From Paracoccus alcaliphilus (GTDB lineage Bacteria; Pseudomonadota; Alphaproteobacteria; Rhodobacterales; Rhodobacteraceae): a stretch of DNA of 64,000 nt. Location of the stretch: positions 124,001 to 188,000 of the forward strand of contig NZ_CP067125.1 in NCBI RefSeq assembly GCF_028553725.1, in the 5' to 3' direction. Under the pieces are notes generated by a model. The model was not told where the DNA came from. It ran no database searches and saw nothing but the letters and a program-made list of their open reading frames with translations. A program made the position numbers and the translations under genes. Shown piece by piece: positions 1 through 8,293 of the stretch (within the stretch, counting starts at the first letter, position 1; every line of letters starts with the position of its first letter).

Positions 1-2
1 CG

Positions 3-1229
3 ATAGACGAGTTGGAGAAACTGAAGGGCGCGCTGTCGAAAACCGAAGCCGGGCCACCGGGCAAGGACCGGGTCGGGAATATCGAGATCGAGGGACTGAA
101 GCACGTCATCACCCGGCTGGAAGCGGATATTTCCTTTTACGATCTGCTCAGCTCCGGTCAGGTAACGCTGCGGTCATTCTCACTGGAATCCTTGCCCTCG
201 GTGCTGGTTCAGGCCCGGATCGCGGCGGGGATGAGCCAGGCCGATCTGGCCGCCGCGCTGGCCATCAAACCCCATCTGGTCAAGCAATACGAGGATACCG
301 GCTATCGCGGCGTGCCGCTGGCCCGCGTGACCGAGATTTGCGGAATCCTGAATGTGGACGCCTCAATCTGCTTTGAGCGCGGGGCGGGGCTGCACAGCGC
401 GGTCTATTGCTGGAACAGTCTTGACGAGCTGATCTGGCAGTCGCTTCCGGTCGAGGAAATGGCAAGGCGGCGCTGGTTCCCGCTGCCCCAAGGCGCCGAT
501 CCGGTCGAATGCGCGCGCGCTTATTTCATGCAGGCCGCGGGCGCGGGTTTCGCGACAGCCGATCACCGCAAGAAACTGTGCACGGCCAGCCTGCCGGATG
601 AATATGGGCTGCTGGCGTGGCAGGCGCGTATCCTCGACCTTGCCAAACCGATTGCATCCAGCGGGCAGGTCGCAGATTTTTCAATGAGCTCCAGTTGGTT
701 GCCGGACCTTGTTGCGCTGATCCCGCAGGCGGACGGGCCGCAGCGCGCCAGCGGGATATTGGCTGACAACGGAATAATCCATGTTATGGAAGATTATATG
801 CCGGGTGCGGGTCTGGACGGCGCGACGATGCTGGCGGACAGCGGCCATCCGGTGATCGGCATGACATTGCGCCATGATCGCCTTGATAACTTCTGGTTCA
901 CGCTGTTTCACCAGTTGGGTCATGTCTTTCTGCATCTGTTCCGGGGCCTGCATTTCGATTTTGTCGATGGCGAAGGCGGCGCCTGCCGGGACCCCATCGA
1001 GATTCAGGCCAATCAGTTCGCGATGGCCCATCTTCTGCCCGAAACCCTCTGGGCCGACTGCCAGTCGCGCCTGTCGCCCACACCCGAGGCGGTTTTGCAG
1101 GATGCCGAAACGCTGGGGATCGACGCCGCCATCATCGCCGGTCGCATCCGCAAGGAGCGGAACAATTTCCGCATCCTGTCCGATCTTGTCGGCAATGGCC
1201 GCGTGCGCGCCCTGTTCGACGCGCGATAA
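3..1229 (+). CDS. XRE-type HTH regulator with ImmA/IrrE-like peptidase domain, 5' partial
   Basis: The frame is open to the left edge, so the N-terminus is missing; the first possible in-window start is a TTG at 12. An HTH lies at about residues 70-115 (MSQADLAAAL ... LARVTEICGIL). The C-terminal half matches the ImmA/IrrE (DUF955) fold, with a zinc-motif region FHQLGHVFLHL followed by the downstream ligand segment EIQANQFAMAHLLP. Family members are phage-type or toxin-antitoxin-type repressors (HigA/ImmA class) in which the peptidase domain controls the repressor. Oddity: the usual HExxH catalytic Glu is Gln here (HQLGH), so proteolysis may be lost. A toxin partner, if any, would lie left of the window. 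It converges on the minus-strand gene ending at 1236. Confidence 0.75.
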   Translation: MDELEKLKGALSKTEAGPPGKDRVGNIEIEGLKHVITRLEADISFYDLLSSGQVTLRSFSLESLPSVLVQARIAAGMSQADLAAALAIKPHLVKQYEDTGYRGVPLARVTEICGILNVDASICFERGAGLHSAVYCWNSLDELIWQSLPVEEMARRRWFPLPQGADPVECARAYFMQAAGAGFATADHRKKLCTASLPDEYGLLAWQARILDLAKPIASSGQVADFSMSSSWLPDLVALIPQADGPQRASGILADNGIIHVMEDYMPGAGLDGATMLADSGHPVIGMTLRHDRLDNFWFTLFHQLGHVFLHLFRGLHFDFVDGEGGACRDPIEIQANQFAMAHLLPETLWADCQSRLSPTPEAVLQDAETLGIDAAIIAGRIRKERNNFRILSDLVGNGRVRALFDAR

Positions 1230-1235
1230 CCGGGC

Positions 1236-1571
1236 CTAGAAACACAGCATCTCGGCCTCGGCCTGCGCGCGGCGCAGATCGGCCGTGATCGCGTTGCTGG
1301 TCGCCGAACCACGGAACATCGCCGCACGCTCGCCCGAACCAAGACGCATTCGCAGCACCGTTTCCGCCGAGACATAGCGGTCATAAGGCAGGATCGCCGC
1401 GATCTCGTCCAGCGAACAGGAACAGCGCCGCAGCACATCCTGGGTCTGGCCATTGGCCGACATGCAGGCAAAGACATATTCCGCCCGCGCCTCGGTCGGG
1501 TAATCGTTGATCGCCTGTTGCGCCACGACCGGCGTGGCCGACAGCATCAGCGCCAGAGAAAATTTCAGCAT
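1236..1571 (-). CDS. small secreted protein of the PQQ/methanol accessory operon
   Basis: A protein of 111 residues with a clear signal peptide (MLKFSLALMLSATPVVAQ), so exported to the periplasm. The mature part has a CSC pair and one other internal Cys, plus a Cys next to the C-terminus (EMLCF). The ATG at 1571 overlaps the TGA of the upstream gene (TGATG), which indicates translational coupling; a GTG one codon earlier is possible. It is the last gene of the long minus-strand operon starting near 9478. I do not recognise a family. Its position suggests an accessory role in periplasmic quinoprotein oxidation, but that is context only. Confidence 0.7.
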   Translation of the reverse strand: MLKFSLALMLSATPVVAQQAINDYPTEARAEYVFACMSANGQTQDVLRRCSCSLDEIAAILPYDRYVSAETVLRMRLGSGERAAMFRGSATSNAITADLRRAQAEAEMLCF

Positions 1572-2215
1572 CACTCCTCCAGAATCATGCGTTCAGTATA
1601 GCCGCCCTGCCCCGTTCCGGTCATCGCCACCAGTTCGACCAGCCGGGCGGGCTGTGACGGGTCATAGGCGATCGTCAGCGCCAGATCGGCGAAATCGCCC
1701 ATCCGCTGCCGGTTCGGGTCGTCCAGAAATGGTTGCAGCCGGGTCACCATCAATTCGCCCTGCGCCTCGCCCTGCCCTGACCCGACAAGGCTGTCGCGGA
1801 TCCGGTTGCGGATGTAATAGGGGCTGCCCCCGGTCTGCGCGGTCATGGTCCTGACGACATCCTCCAGAAACATCAGCAGGATCGGATTCGGCCCGCTGGC
1901 GGGGAAATCGGCGACGACATGATCCGGCGTTTCCTGATCCGCAAGGCTGAGCGTCAGCCTGTCATCGTCCACCCGCGACAGCACCACCTGCCCCTCACCT
2001 ATCGGACGCGGCAGCGCGATGCCCTTGTCCGCACCGGGAAGCTCGGCCCCCTCGGCGGGTTCAGGCAATTGCCGGGTATGGGCATAGCGCAGGATCTCGC
2101 CCTGCCCTTCCGCCTGCGCGAAAAGGCCGGGCGCCATGATCAGATCCGTCAACTCGCCCGCCGCCGCGACATGGGGGCTGGCCAGAAACAGCATTGCTGC
2201 AAACAGGTGTTTCAT
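1571..2215 (-). CDS. secreted protein of unknown function
   Basis: A protein of 214 residues with an N-terminal signal peptide (MKHLFAAMLFLASPHVAAAG). The mature protein is acidic with no Cys clusters or recognisable motifs. Its ATG overlaps the stop of the response-regulator gene upstream (ATGA) and its own stop overlaps the next start, so it is made as part of the same transcript. Being placed after a two-component pair and a PQQ-associated ABC system, it could be a periplasmic carrier or signal protein for the dehydrogenase system. No function can be assigned from sequence. Confidence 0.7.
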   Translation of the reverse strand: MKHLFAAMLFLASPHVAAAGELTDLIMAPGLFAQAEGQGEILRYAHTRQLPEPAEGAELPGADKGIALPRPIGEGQVVLSRVDDDRLTLSLADQETPDHVVADFPASGPNPILLMFLEDVVRTMTAQTGGSPYYIRNRIRDSLVGSGQGEAQGELMVTRLQPFLDDPNRQRMGDFADLALTIAYDPSQPARLVELVAMTGTGQGGYTERMILEE

Positions 2216-2910
2216 TCGGTATCCTCTGCCGACAACACGAAACCGCGGCGGCGCAGCGTGCGCAGCGTCAGGCCGTACGGTTCAAAATTTCCAAGTTTCC
2301 TGCGCAGATAGCCCAGATAGACATCAACGACATTTTCGGTCGAGCCGCCATGCTGGGCCCACAGCGCGTCGAACAGTTCCCCTCGCGTCAGCACCTGGCC
2401 GGGCCGCGCCAGCAGATAGGCCAGCAGGTCACCCTCGCGCTCGGTCATCACCACGGGCCGGTCGGAGCCACTGGCATCAGACCGGGTCACGATCCGGTTG
2501 AGCGGGTCGTAATGCAGCCTTGCCAGTATGATCGGCGCCTCTCGCGGGGCGGCGCGGTGCAGCTGCACCTCCAGCCGGGCCAGCAATTCGGACAGCTGGA
2601 ACGGCTTGACGACATAATCCTGCGCGCCCGCCTCCAGTCCCTCGGCCCGATCCTCGATCCGCGACAGGGCCGACAGCATGATCGCGGGCATCCGATGGCC
2701 CTTGGCACGCAGATCCGCCAGCAGCACCGCGCCGCTTTCATCGCCCAGCATCATGTCGATGATCGCCGCGTCGCATCCCTTGCGGGCCAGCAGACGCGCG
2801 GCGGCGTCCGACGTTTCCGCCCATTCCACGCGATGCCCGGCCGCGCCCAGCCCCCGCGACAACAGCGAGGCGATGTCGGAATCGTCTTCGACTACAAGGA
2901 TATGCGCCAT
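2212..2910 (-). CDS. OmpR-type response regulator
   Basis: A protein of 232 residues starting MAHILVVEDD. The receiver domain (residues 1-115) has the acidic pair ED at 9-10, phospho-acceptor Asp52 (IIDMMLG) and conserved Lys102 (VVKPF). A winged-helix output domain (about 130-225) ends in the OmpR-family pattern ENVVDVYLGYLRRKL ... LRTLRRRGFVL. Start 2910 is chosen because its ATG overlaps the kinase stop (TGATG); a longer upstream reading lies inside the kinase gene. It forms a cognate pair with that kinase. By position it plausibly controls the quinoprotein/methanol locus, a role played in Paracoccus by the FlhSR system, though I cannot show it is that pair. Confidence 0.9.
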   Translation of the reverse strand: MAHILVVEDDSDIASLLSRGLGAAGHRVEWAETSDAAARLLARKGCDAAIIDMMLGDESGAVLLADLRAKGHRMPAIMLSALSRIEDRAEGLEAGAQDYVVKPFQLSELLARLEVQLHRAAPREAPIILARLHYDPLNRIVTRSDASGSDRPVVMTEREGDLLAYLLARPGQVLTRGELFDALWAQHGGSTENVVDVYLGYLRRKLGNFEPYGLTLRTLRRRGFVLSAEDTE

Positions 2911-4418
2911 CAGCCCCCCTTCCACAGCGGCAATGTCATCTCCAGCGCAAGTCCCGGACCGGACCCCGCCAGCCGCACGCTGCCACCCGAGGTTTCCACG
3001 ACCCAACGGGCAAGAGCAAGGCCCACGCCAAAACCCGTCGATTCGTCGTCGCGGGTAAAGCGGTCAAAGATCGCCTCGCCCATGCCGTCGGGCAGGCCCG
3101 GCCCGGTATCCGCGACCGTGATATGGGCCTCGCCATTCCCGGCCCGCGCGGACACGGTGACGCTGGCCCCGCGCCCGGCATATTTCGCCGCATTCTCGAA
3201 CAGACCGGCAAAGACCTGCCGCAGCCAGTCCGCATCGCCCTGAACCGCCAGATCAGGCGGCAGGTCCAGACTGACGCTGACGCCCGCGCGTTTCAGCACC
3301 GGGGCCAGATCGGCCAGCGCCGCCTGCACCACCCCGGCCAGATCGACGCTTTCGCTGGCCAGTTCAAGCTGCCCGCTTTCCGACCGGGCGATCCGCAGCA
3401 GATCCTCGATCCGCCGGAACAGGCGCTGCGCCCGCGTGCCGATGGTGTCGAAAGAGGCGCGGGTCTCGGCATCGGGGTGCCGCGCGCCCAGTTCGGCCTC
3501 TCCCATGATGACGGTCAGGGGCGTGCGCAATTCGTGGCCGACATCGGCAAAGAACCGGCGACGGCGCAGATCGACCAGCGCCAGCCGCTCATTCGCGGCG
3601 GACAGCTCGGCCGTGCGCTCCTCCACGATGGTTTCCAGCCGGTCGCGGCGGCGCCTGATCCGCGCCGCCTGCTGCCGCAGCCGGGCGAACATCAGCCCCA
3701 GCTCGTCATGCCCCGCCGCGCCGGGCGGCAGATCCCCCATCGCCATCGAGGGCGCGAAGGCCGTCGCCTGCGACAGCCGCCGGAACAGCGGGCGCAGCAC
3801 CACCAGATACAGCCCCACCAGCACCAGCGGTGCAATGGCGGCGATCATCGCGGCGGCCAGCAGAACCGGGCGGCGCAGCGCCTCCATCGAGGCCAGCGCC
3901 ACATCGCGGCGGCGGGTTTCGTGTTCAACCTGAGCAACGACGGTGCCCGGCGATTGGGCGGCGTGAAAGGCCAGCGCCGCCTGCCCTGCCGGCGTATCGG
4001 GCGGGTTGGCGCGCAAGGTGGTGTCAAGCTGCCGGAACAGCGCCCGCAACCGTGCGGCATTAAGGCTTTGGCGGGCGCGGATCGTCGCCTCGGCCTCGGA
4101 CGTCGCGGCCTCGACATCCTGCCCCAGCAGCCGGTCGATATGATCCAGCGCATCACGAACCGGGGCGTTGTCAGGCCGCGGTCTCGGCCCGCCCGAGACC
4201 GTTCCCGGCGGCGCCATCCAGCCCAACATCCATTGGCTGACCCTGACCGACAGCGCGTCATAAGCCTCGATCCGGCGCTGCGCAGCCATTGCCTCGGCGG
4301 CATGGGACTGCATCCGCTGCAACCCCCATGCGCCGATCCCGGCCGCCGTGACCGCCAGCAGCGCCAGCACCGCCGCCCCCAGCCACAGGCGCATCCGCAG
4401 GCTTGGCTGGCAGGTCAT
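2910..4418 (-). CDS. membrane sensor histidine kinase
   Basis: A protein of 502 residues. TM1 is at about 10-32 and TM2 at about 180-207, bracketing a roughly 150-residue periplasmic sensor region with no named fold that I recognise. These are followed by a HAMP-like linker and coiled coil. The HisKA H-box is FFADVGHELRTPLT (His near residue 305). HATPase motifs follow: FENAAKYA (N box), DTGPGLP (G1) and GFGVGLALARWVV (G2). Start 4418 has a good Shine-Dalgarno (GAGAGGG) and leaves a 10-bp gap to the upstream gene; the longer start at 4469 would overlap that gene. It is the partner of the response regulator downstream. Confidence 0.9.
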   Translation of the reverse strand: MTCQPSLRMRLWLGAAVLALLAVTAAGIGAWGLQRMQSHAAEAMAAQRRIEAYDALSVRVSQWMLGWMAPPGTVSGGPRPRPDNAPVRDALDHIDRLLGQDVEAATSEAEATIRARQSLNAARLRALFRQLDTTLRANPPDTPAGQAALAFHAAQSPGTVVAQVEHETRRRDVALASMEALRRPVLLAAAMIAAIAPLVLVGLYLVVLRPLFRRLSQATAFAPSMAMGDLPPGAAGHDELGLMFARLRQQAARIRRRRDRLETIVEERTAELSAANERLALVDLRRRRFFADVGHELRTPLTVIMGEAELGARHPDAETRASFDTIGTRAQRLFRRIEDLLRIARSESGQLELASESVDLAGVVQAALADLAPVLKRAGVSVSLDLPPDLAVQGDADWLRQVFAGLFENAAKYAGRGASVTVSARAGNGEAHITVADTGPGLPDGMGEAIFDRFTRDDESTGFGVGLALARWVVETSGGSVRLAGSGPGLALEMTLPLWKGG

Positions 4419-4428
4419 CGCATCCCTC

Positions 4429-5040
4429 TCAACGCGGCAGATGCGAGGCGATCGCCCGGCCAAGCGCAAAGATACGCTGCTCCAGAATCACCGGGGTTTC
4501 ACAGACATAGGTCAGCGATTGCTGGCGGTCCTGAAAGATGCGGGTGGACCAGTCGATTTCCTCCTCGACCCGGTCGATGGCGTCGAAATCGGGCGGCTCG
4601 GCCTCGGTCAGCCGGGCGAAATCCTGACGCCGCTGCTTGATCCGGGCATCCAGCGCCTCTTGCTGATGGGCATAGCGGGTGATCCCGGCCATGACCCGGT
4701 TGCGCTGACCCTGAATCTGCTCGAAGACGGCCAGAAACAGCCCGACCAGCGCGGGCTCGTCATGGGTTCCGGCGAAATCGGCGATCATCGTCTGGGCATC
4801 CGCCATCGCCGTGCGGCGCAACGCGATCACATGGGCCAGATCCTTCACGTCCTTGTCGGCGGCATGGGCCTCGGCGGCCTCATCGGGGGGCGGGCCGCCC
4901 CAGACCTGACCGACCGACAGCGACGGTTGCCGGCGCTGGATGCAGGGCCAGTCGGGATCGGGCACCGGCCCCTCTTGCGCATGGGCGGTGCCAGCGGCCA
5001 GCGCCGCCAGCAGCATGGCACAACGGATGGTGAGCCTCAT
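4429..5040 (-). CDS. secreted helical protein of the PQQ-ABC operon
   Basis: A protein of 203 residues with a signal peptide (MRLTIRCAMLLAALAAGTAHAQ), so periplasmic. The mature part is mostly charged and helical, with two well-separated Cys (WPCIQ near the N-terminus, TYVCET near the C-terminus) that could form a disulfide. Start 5040 is preferred over 5067: it has AGGAGG at ideal spacing and an ATGA overlap with the permease stop. I do not recognise the family. Its place between an ABC transporter and a sensor kinase suggests a role as a periplasmic partner of either. Confidence 0.7.
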   Translation of the reverse strand: MRLTIRCAMLLAALAAGTAHAQEGPVPDPDWPCIQRRQPSLSVGQVWGGPPPDEAAEAHAADKDVKDLAHVIALRRTAMADAQTMIADFAGTHDEPALVGLFLAVFEQIQGQRNRVMAGITRYAHQQEALDARIKQRRQDFARLTEAEPPDFDAIDRVEEEIDWSTRIFQDRQQSLTYVCETPVILEQRIFALGRAIASHLPR

Positions 5041-5840
5041 CGACCTCCTCCTTTCCGGCCGCGCCACAGGCCCTTGGCCGGATCATACATGAATACGGTA
5101 ACGCCGAAGAACAGCAGCAGACAGCCTGCTGTCACGGCAAGGGACAGCGGCTCGACCCGGCTGTAAAGCGCGAATCGGATCAACTCCACCGCATGGGTGA
5201 ACGGGTTGAACGCGCTGATGTCGTGCAGCAGCACGCTGGATTCACGCAGCCGCCACAAGGGATACAGCGCCGAGGATGCGAAGAACATCGGGAAGATCAC
5301 GAAATTCATCACCCCTGCAAAATTCTCCAGCTGCCGGATCGCGGATGAGATCAGCAGCCCCAGCGATCCCAGCATCATCCCCGCCAGCAACAGCGCGGGC
5401 AGCGCCGACAGATAGCCCTGCCACGGTGGCCGGATGCCCCAGAACCACGCGATCACCAGAAAGGCATAGACCTGCAACACCGCCACCAGCACCGAGGCGA
5501 ACAGCTTGGACCCCAGCAGGAACCAGCGCGGATAGGGGCTGACCAGCAGGCTGCGCATCGCCCCGGTCTCGCGGTCATAGACCATCGACAGCGACGACTG
5601 CATCCCCGCGAACAGCAGGATCATCCCGCACAGCCCCGGCGTCACATAGACCTCGTACAGCACATAGGTCCGGTAAGGCGGCGTGATCGACAGCCCCAGA
5701 ACCGAGCGGAACCCGGCGGCAAAGACGAACAGCCAGATCAGCGGCCGCACCAGCGCCGACAGGAACCGTTCCCGCTGATGGATGAAGCGCAGGAATTCGC
5801 GGCGGGCGATGCCGCCAAAGGCAATGCTCCAGCCTTTCAT
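5037..5840 (-). CDS. ABC-2 type permease, alcohol/PQQ-associated (PedC-like)
   Basis: A protein of 267 residues with about six membrane segments and the ABC-2 export permease pattern: N-terminal cytoplasmic segment REFLRFIHQRERFLSALVRPLIWL, then GLCGMILLFAGMQSSLSMVYDRETGAMRSLLVSP. ABC-2 permeases work with one ATPase to export or translocate a substrate. Members next to quinoprotein alcohol dehydrogenases are known as the PedC-type 'alcohol ABC transporter permease'. The start overlaps the stop of the ATPase gene (ATGA), so both subunits are probably coupled. The substrate is unknown. Confidence 0.88.
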   Translation of the reverse strand: MKGWSIAFGGIARREFLRFIHQRERFLSALVRPLIWLFVFAAGFRSVLGLSITPPYRTYVLYEVYVTPGLCGMILLFAGMQSSLSMVYDRETGAMRSLLVSPYPRWFLLGSKLFASVLVAVLQVYAFLVIAWFWGIRPPWQGYLSALPALLLAGMMLGSLGLLISSAIRQLENFAGVMNFVIFPMFFASSALYPLWRLRESSVLLHDISAFNPFTHAVELIRFALYSRVEPLSLAVTAGCLLLFFGVTVFMYDPAKGLWRGRKGGGR

Positions 5841-6598
5841 TCCATCTCCTCCGCCGTGATGCCAGTCCGGCGCAGGAAAACCTCGCTCAAGGTTTCATCC
5901 CCTGCCAGATCGGCGGCCAGCGTATCGGCCAGCACCTGCCCCCGATGCAGCAGCACGACATGATCCGAGGGCGCGATCTCGTCGAAGATATGCGTGGCCC
6001 AGAGGGTCGAGACGCCTTCTTCCGAGATCAGCCGTCGCGTCAGCGCCAGCACATCGGCCCGCGCCCGCAGGTCCAGCCCCGCCGTCGCCTCGTCCAGCAG
6101 CAACAGCCGGGGACGGTGCAGCAGGGCGCGCGCGATCTCGGCCCGGCGCTGCTGGCCGCCCGACAGGGTCGAGGCGCGGGCCGTGACCTTGTCGGTCAGA
6201 TCGACCAGTTCCAGCACCTCGGCGATACGCCTGCGCGCGGCACGCCCGCCGATCCCGTGCAAGGCGGCGTGATAGGCAAGGTTCTGGCGCAGGGTCAGAT
6301 CGGCATCCAGCGCCCGGCTTTGGAACACCACGCCCAGCCGCGCCAGCGCCCTGCCCGGCTGACGGCGCGCGTCGAACCCATCCACCGAAATCCTGCCGGA
6401 TGTGGAATCGTAAAGCCGGGTGATCAGCGAAAACAGCGTCGTCTTGCCCGCGCCATTGATGCCCAGAAGGGCGCAGAAGCTGCCCGGGCCGACGCGGAAA
6501 CTGACGTCGCGCAGGGCTTCGATCGCGCCGAAACGATGGCTGACGCCCTGTATGTCAAGCGCGGGGGGATCATCCCCCGCGCCCGGTTCCGAAATCAT
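5837..6598 (-). CDS. ABC transporter ATPase, PQQ-dehydrogenase-associated
   Basis: A protein of 253 residues. Walker A is GINGAGKTT, followed by a Q-loop (VVFQSRAL). The signature is LSGGQQRRAEIARAL and Walker B is LLLLDEATAGLD, with an H-loop (WATHIFDE). The overall pattern is the drug/ABC-2 exporter ATPase type that partners with the permease downstream. PQQ-dependent alcohol dehydrogenase loci carry a characteristic ATPase/permease/binding-protein/YVTN set, and all four are present here within 4.5 kb. The start overlaps the stop of the preceding small gene (ATGA). Confidence 0.92.
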   Translation of the reverse strand: MISEPGAGDDPPALDIQGVSHRFGAIEALRDVSFRVGPGSFCALLGINGAGKTTLFSLITRLYDSTSGRISVDGFDARRQPGRALARLGVVFQSRALDADLTLRQNLAYHAALHGIGGRAARRRIAEVLELVDLTDKVTARASTLSGGQQRRAEIARALLHRPRLLLLDEATAGLDLRARADVLALTRRLISEEGVSTLWATHIFDEIAPSDHVVLLHRGQVLADTLAADLAGDETLSEVFLRRTGITAEEME

Positions 6599-6846
6599 TC
6601 CTTGCGCCGCTCCTTCTCGGTGAAGTCGGCATTCAGCTTGATGTCATATTGTCCGTCGGCGCACATCACATCGTCAAGATCGAAGCTGCCGTCATCCTCG
6701 ACCTCGATATTGTCGGGATCGACCTCGCAGGTCATCTCGGCCAGCACCTCGTCGATGCGGGCGATCTGTTCATCGGTCGGATCGTCATCGGCAAATGCCG
6801 GAACGGCAAAGGCGGCCAGCGTCGCGGCCAGAAGAATGCGTTTCAT
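6595..6846 (-). CDS. small acidic secreted protein
   Basis: A protein of 83 residues with a signal peptide (MKRILLAATLAAFAVPAFA). The mature part of about 64 residues is very acidic and has two Cys (MTCEVD and VMCADG) that could pair. It resembles PepSY-like or small calcium/metal-binding periplasmic proteins, but not strongly enough to name. A strong Shine-Dalgarno (AGGAGGAG) precedes the ATG. It sits just before the ABC ATPase with a 4-bp overlap. An acidic periplasmic protein next to a quinoprotein system could bind Ca2+ or a lanthanide; this is inference only. Confidence 0.65.
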   Translation of the reverse strand: MKRILLAATLAAFAVPAFADDDPTDEQIARIDEVLAEMTCEVDPDNIEVEDDGSFDLDDVMCADGQYDIKLNADFTEKERRKE

Positions 6847-6864
6847 GGGTCTCCTCCTGCTTGG

Positions 6865-7299
6865 TTAACGGATATTGAACACGGCGCGCTGGCTTTCGCC
6901 AGACGATCCGGGGATCGACAGCGTATAGCTGCCGGGCGTGATGGCGATAAAGCTGATCTCGGCCTCGCCCGCATCGTCGAATTCCAGCGAGTGAACGCCC
7001 ATCGGGCGGATCTCGATCTTGTTGATGACGATCTCGTTTATCCATATCGCGCGGAAGAAATCGCCACCCGACAGCGCCAGTTCGGCAGACCCGTCGGCCA
7101 CGATATTCATCTTGTAATAGGTGCCCGATTTCAGCTCGTATTCCTCTTCGGCCACCGGTTTGCCCGAACCCAGCGTCAGCGGCGCCAGCGTCTCCCGGTT
7201 CTTGTTGGCCATCAGCCCGGCAAAGCCATAGTCGAACGGCTGCGCCACGGCGCCCCCTGCGGCCAGCATCGCGGCCCCGAAAATCAATGCCTTCATCAT
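6865..7299 (-). CDS. secreted beta-rich protein of the PQQ-ABC operon
   Basis: A protein of 144 residues with a signal peptide (MMKALIFGAAMLAAGGAVAQ). The rest looks beta-rich, with alternating hydrophobic stretches such as YYKMNIVADGSAELAL and SFIAITPGSYTLSIPG, suggestive of a small cupredoxin-like or Ig-like periplasmic domain. There is no Cys, and no His cluster typical of copper sites. It lies 9 bp from the YVTN propeller gene and shares its orientation. The start could be either of two adjacent ATGs (7299 or 7296); GGGGAG suits the second slightly better. The function is unknown. Confidence 0.65.
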   Translation of the reverse strand: MMKALIFGAAMLAAGGAVAQPFDYGFAGLMANKNRETLAPLTLGSGKPVAEEEYELKSGTYYKMNIVADGSAELALSGGDFFRAIWINEIVINKIEIRPMGVHSLEFDDAGEAEISFIAITPGSYTLSIPGSSGESQRAVFNIR

Positions 7300-7308
7300 T
7301 TACTCCCC

Positions 7309-8277
7309 TCAGTCTGATTTCACCGCCACGACACCCCAGGGCTGTTCGCCCACGGGCACCGACTCGGTTACCGTGTCGGTTTCGGTGTCGATGACCGAAA
7401 TGTCGTTGGAATTGCCGTTCGTCGTGTAAAGGAACCTGCCATCGGGCGAAAAGCCCAGCTGCCAGACCCGTTGCCCCACCAGCAGATAATCCGTGACCTC
7501 AAGGCTGGCCACGTCGATCACCGCGACCCGGTTGGCAGGCCCCAGCGCGACATAGGCCTTGCTGCCGTCCGCCGTCACCCGCAGGCCCACGGGCTGCAAC
7601 GCCTCGGGCAGCACGCCCGCGACCTCGAATTCGATCTTCTTGGTGATCTCGTTGGCGACCGGGTCGATCACGCTGACCGTGCCGCCGATCTCGGCCGTCA
7701 CGAACAGCAGCGATCCGTCGGGCGAATATTCGGCAAAGCGCGGGCGCGAATCGACCAGCACATTGGCCACGATCTCGAAGGTCTCGGTGTCGATCATATG
7801 GGCCATGTTGGTGGTCTCGGACGTGTTGACCACGATCTTGCCATCTGGGCTGACACCCATGCCTTCGGGTTCGACCCCCACCGGAACCTCGGCCAGCACC
7901 TGCCGGGTTTCAACATCGACCACGGTGACGATATTGTCGTCCTCATTGGCGATGAACAGCGGGTTGCCCGACGGGTGCAGCACGAACAGTTCCGGGTCCG
8001 GCCCCGAAGGCAGCGACGGCAGTTCCTCATAGGTTTCCGCGTCATAAACCCGCACCAGATCGTCGTCCGAGGCGCAGACATAGATCACCTTGCCATCGGG
8101 CGAGGCGGTGATCCCGCGCGGGCGCTGCATCCCGGTGATGGTGTGGATCACCTCCAGGCTGTCGGCATCCAGCACCGTGACCGAATTGCCCTTTTCATTG
8201 GATACGAAGATCTTGTCGGCCAGTGCCGGCCCGGCTGTCAGCGCCGTGCAGCAGGCCAATATCGCAGCAAATCTCAT
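7309..8277 (-). CDS. YVTN beta-propeller protein, PQQ-dependent catabolism-associated
   Basis: A protein of 322 residues starting MRFAAILACCTALTAGPALA, a Sec signal. The mature protein is built of about seven propeller blades with the repeated YVTN pattern, for example KIFVSNEKGNSVTVLDADS, VIYVCASDDDLVRVYDAE and LFVTAEIGGTVSVID. Proteins of this type are consistently found with the PQQ-dependent alcohol dehydrogenase ABC system and are periplasmic; their biochemical role is not established. Start 8277 follows the stop of the binding-protein gene by 16 bp and begins the signal peptide; in-frame codons further upstream do not code for a plausible leader. Confidence 0.9.
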   Translation of the reverse strand: MRFAAILACCTALTAGPALADKIFVSNEKGNSVTVLDADSLEVIHTITGMQRPRGITASPDGKVIYVCASDDDLVRVYDAETYEELPSLPSGPDPELFVLHPSGNPLFIANEDDNIVTVVDVETRQVLAEVPVGVEPEGMGVSPDGKIVVNTSETTNMAHMIDTETFEIVANVLVDSRPRFAEYSPDGSLLFVTAEIGGTVSVIDPVANEITKKIEFEVAGVLPEALQPVGLRVTADGSKAYVALGPANRVAVIDVASLEVTDYLLVGQRVWQLGFSPDGRFLYTTNGNSNDISVIDTETDTVTESVPVGEQPWGVVAVKSD

Positions 8278-8293
8278 CAGTTCCCCCCATTTT

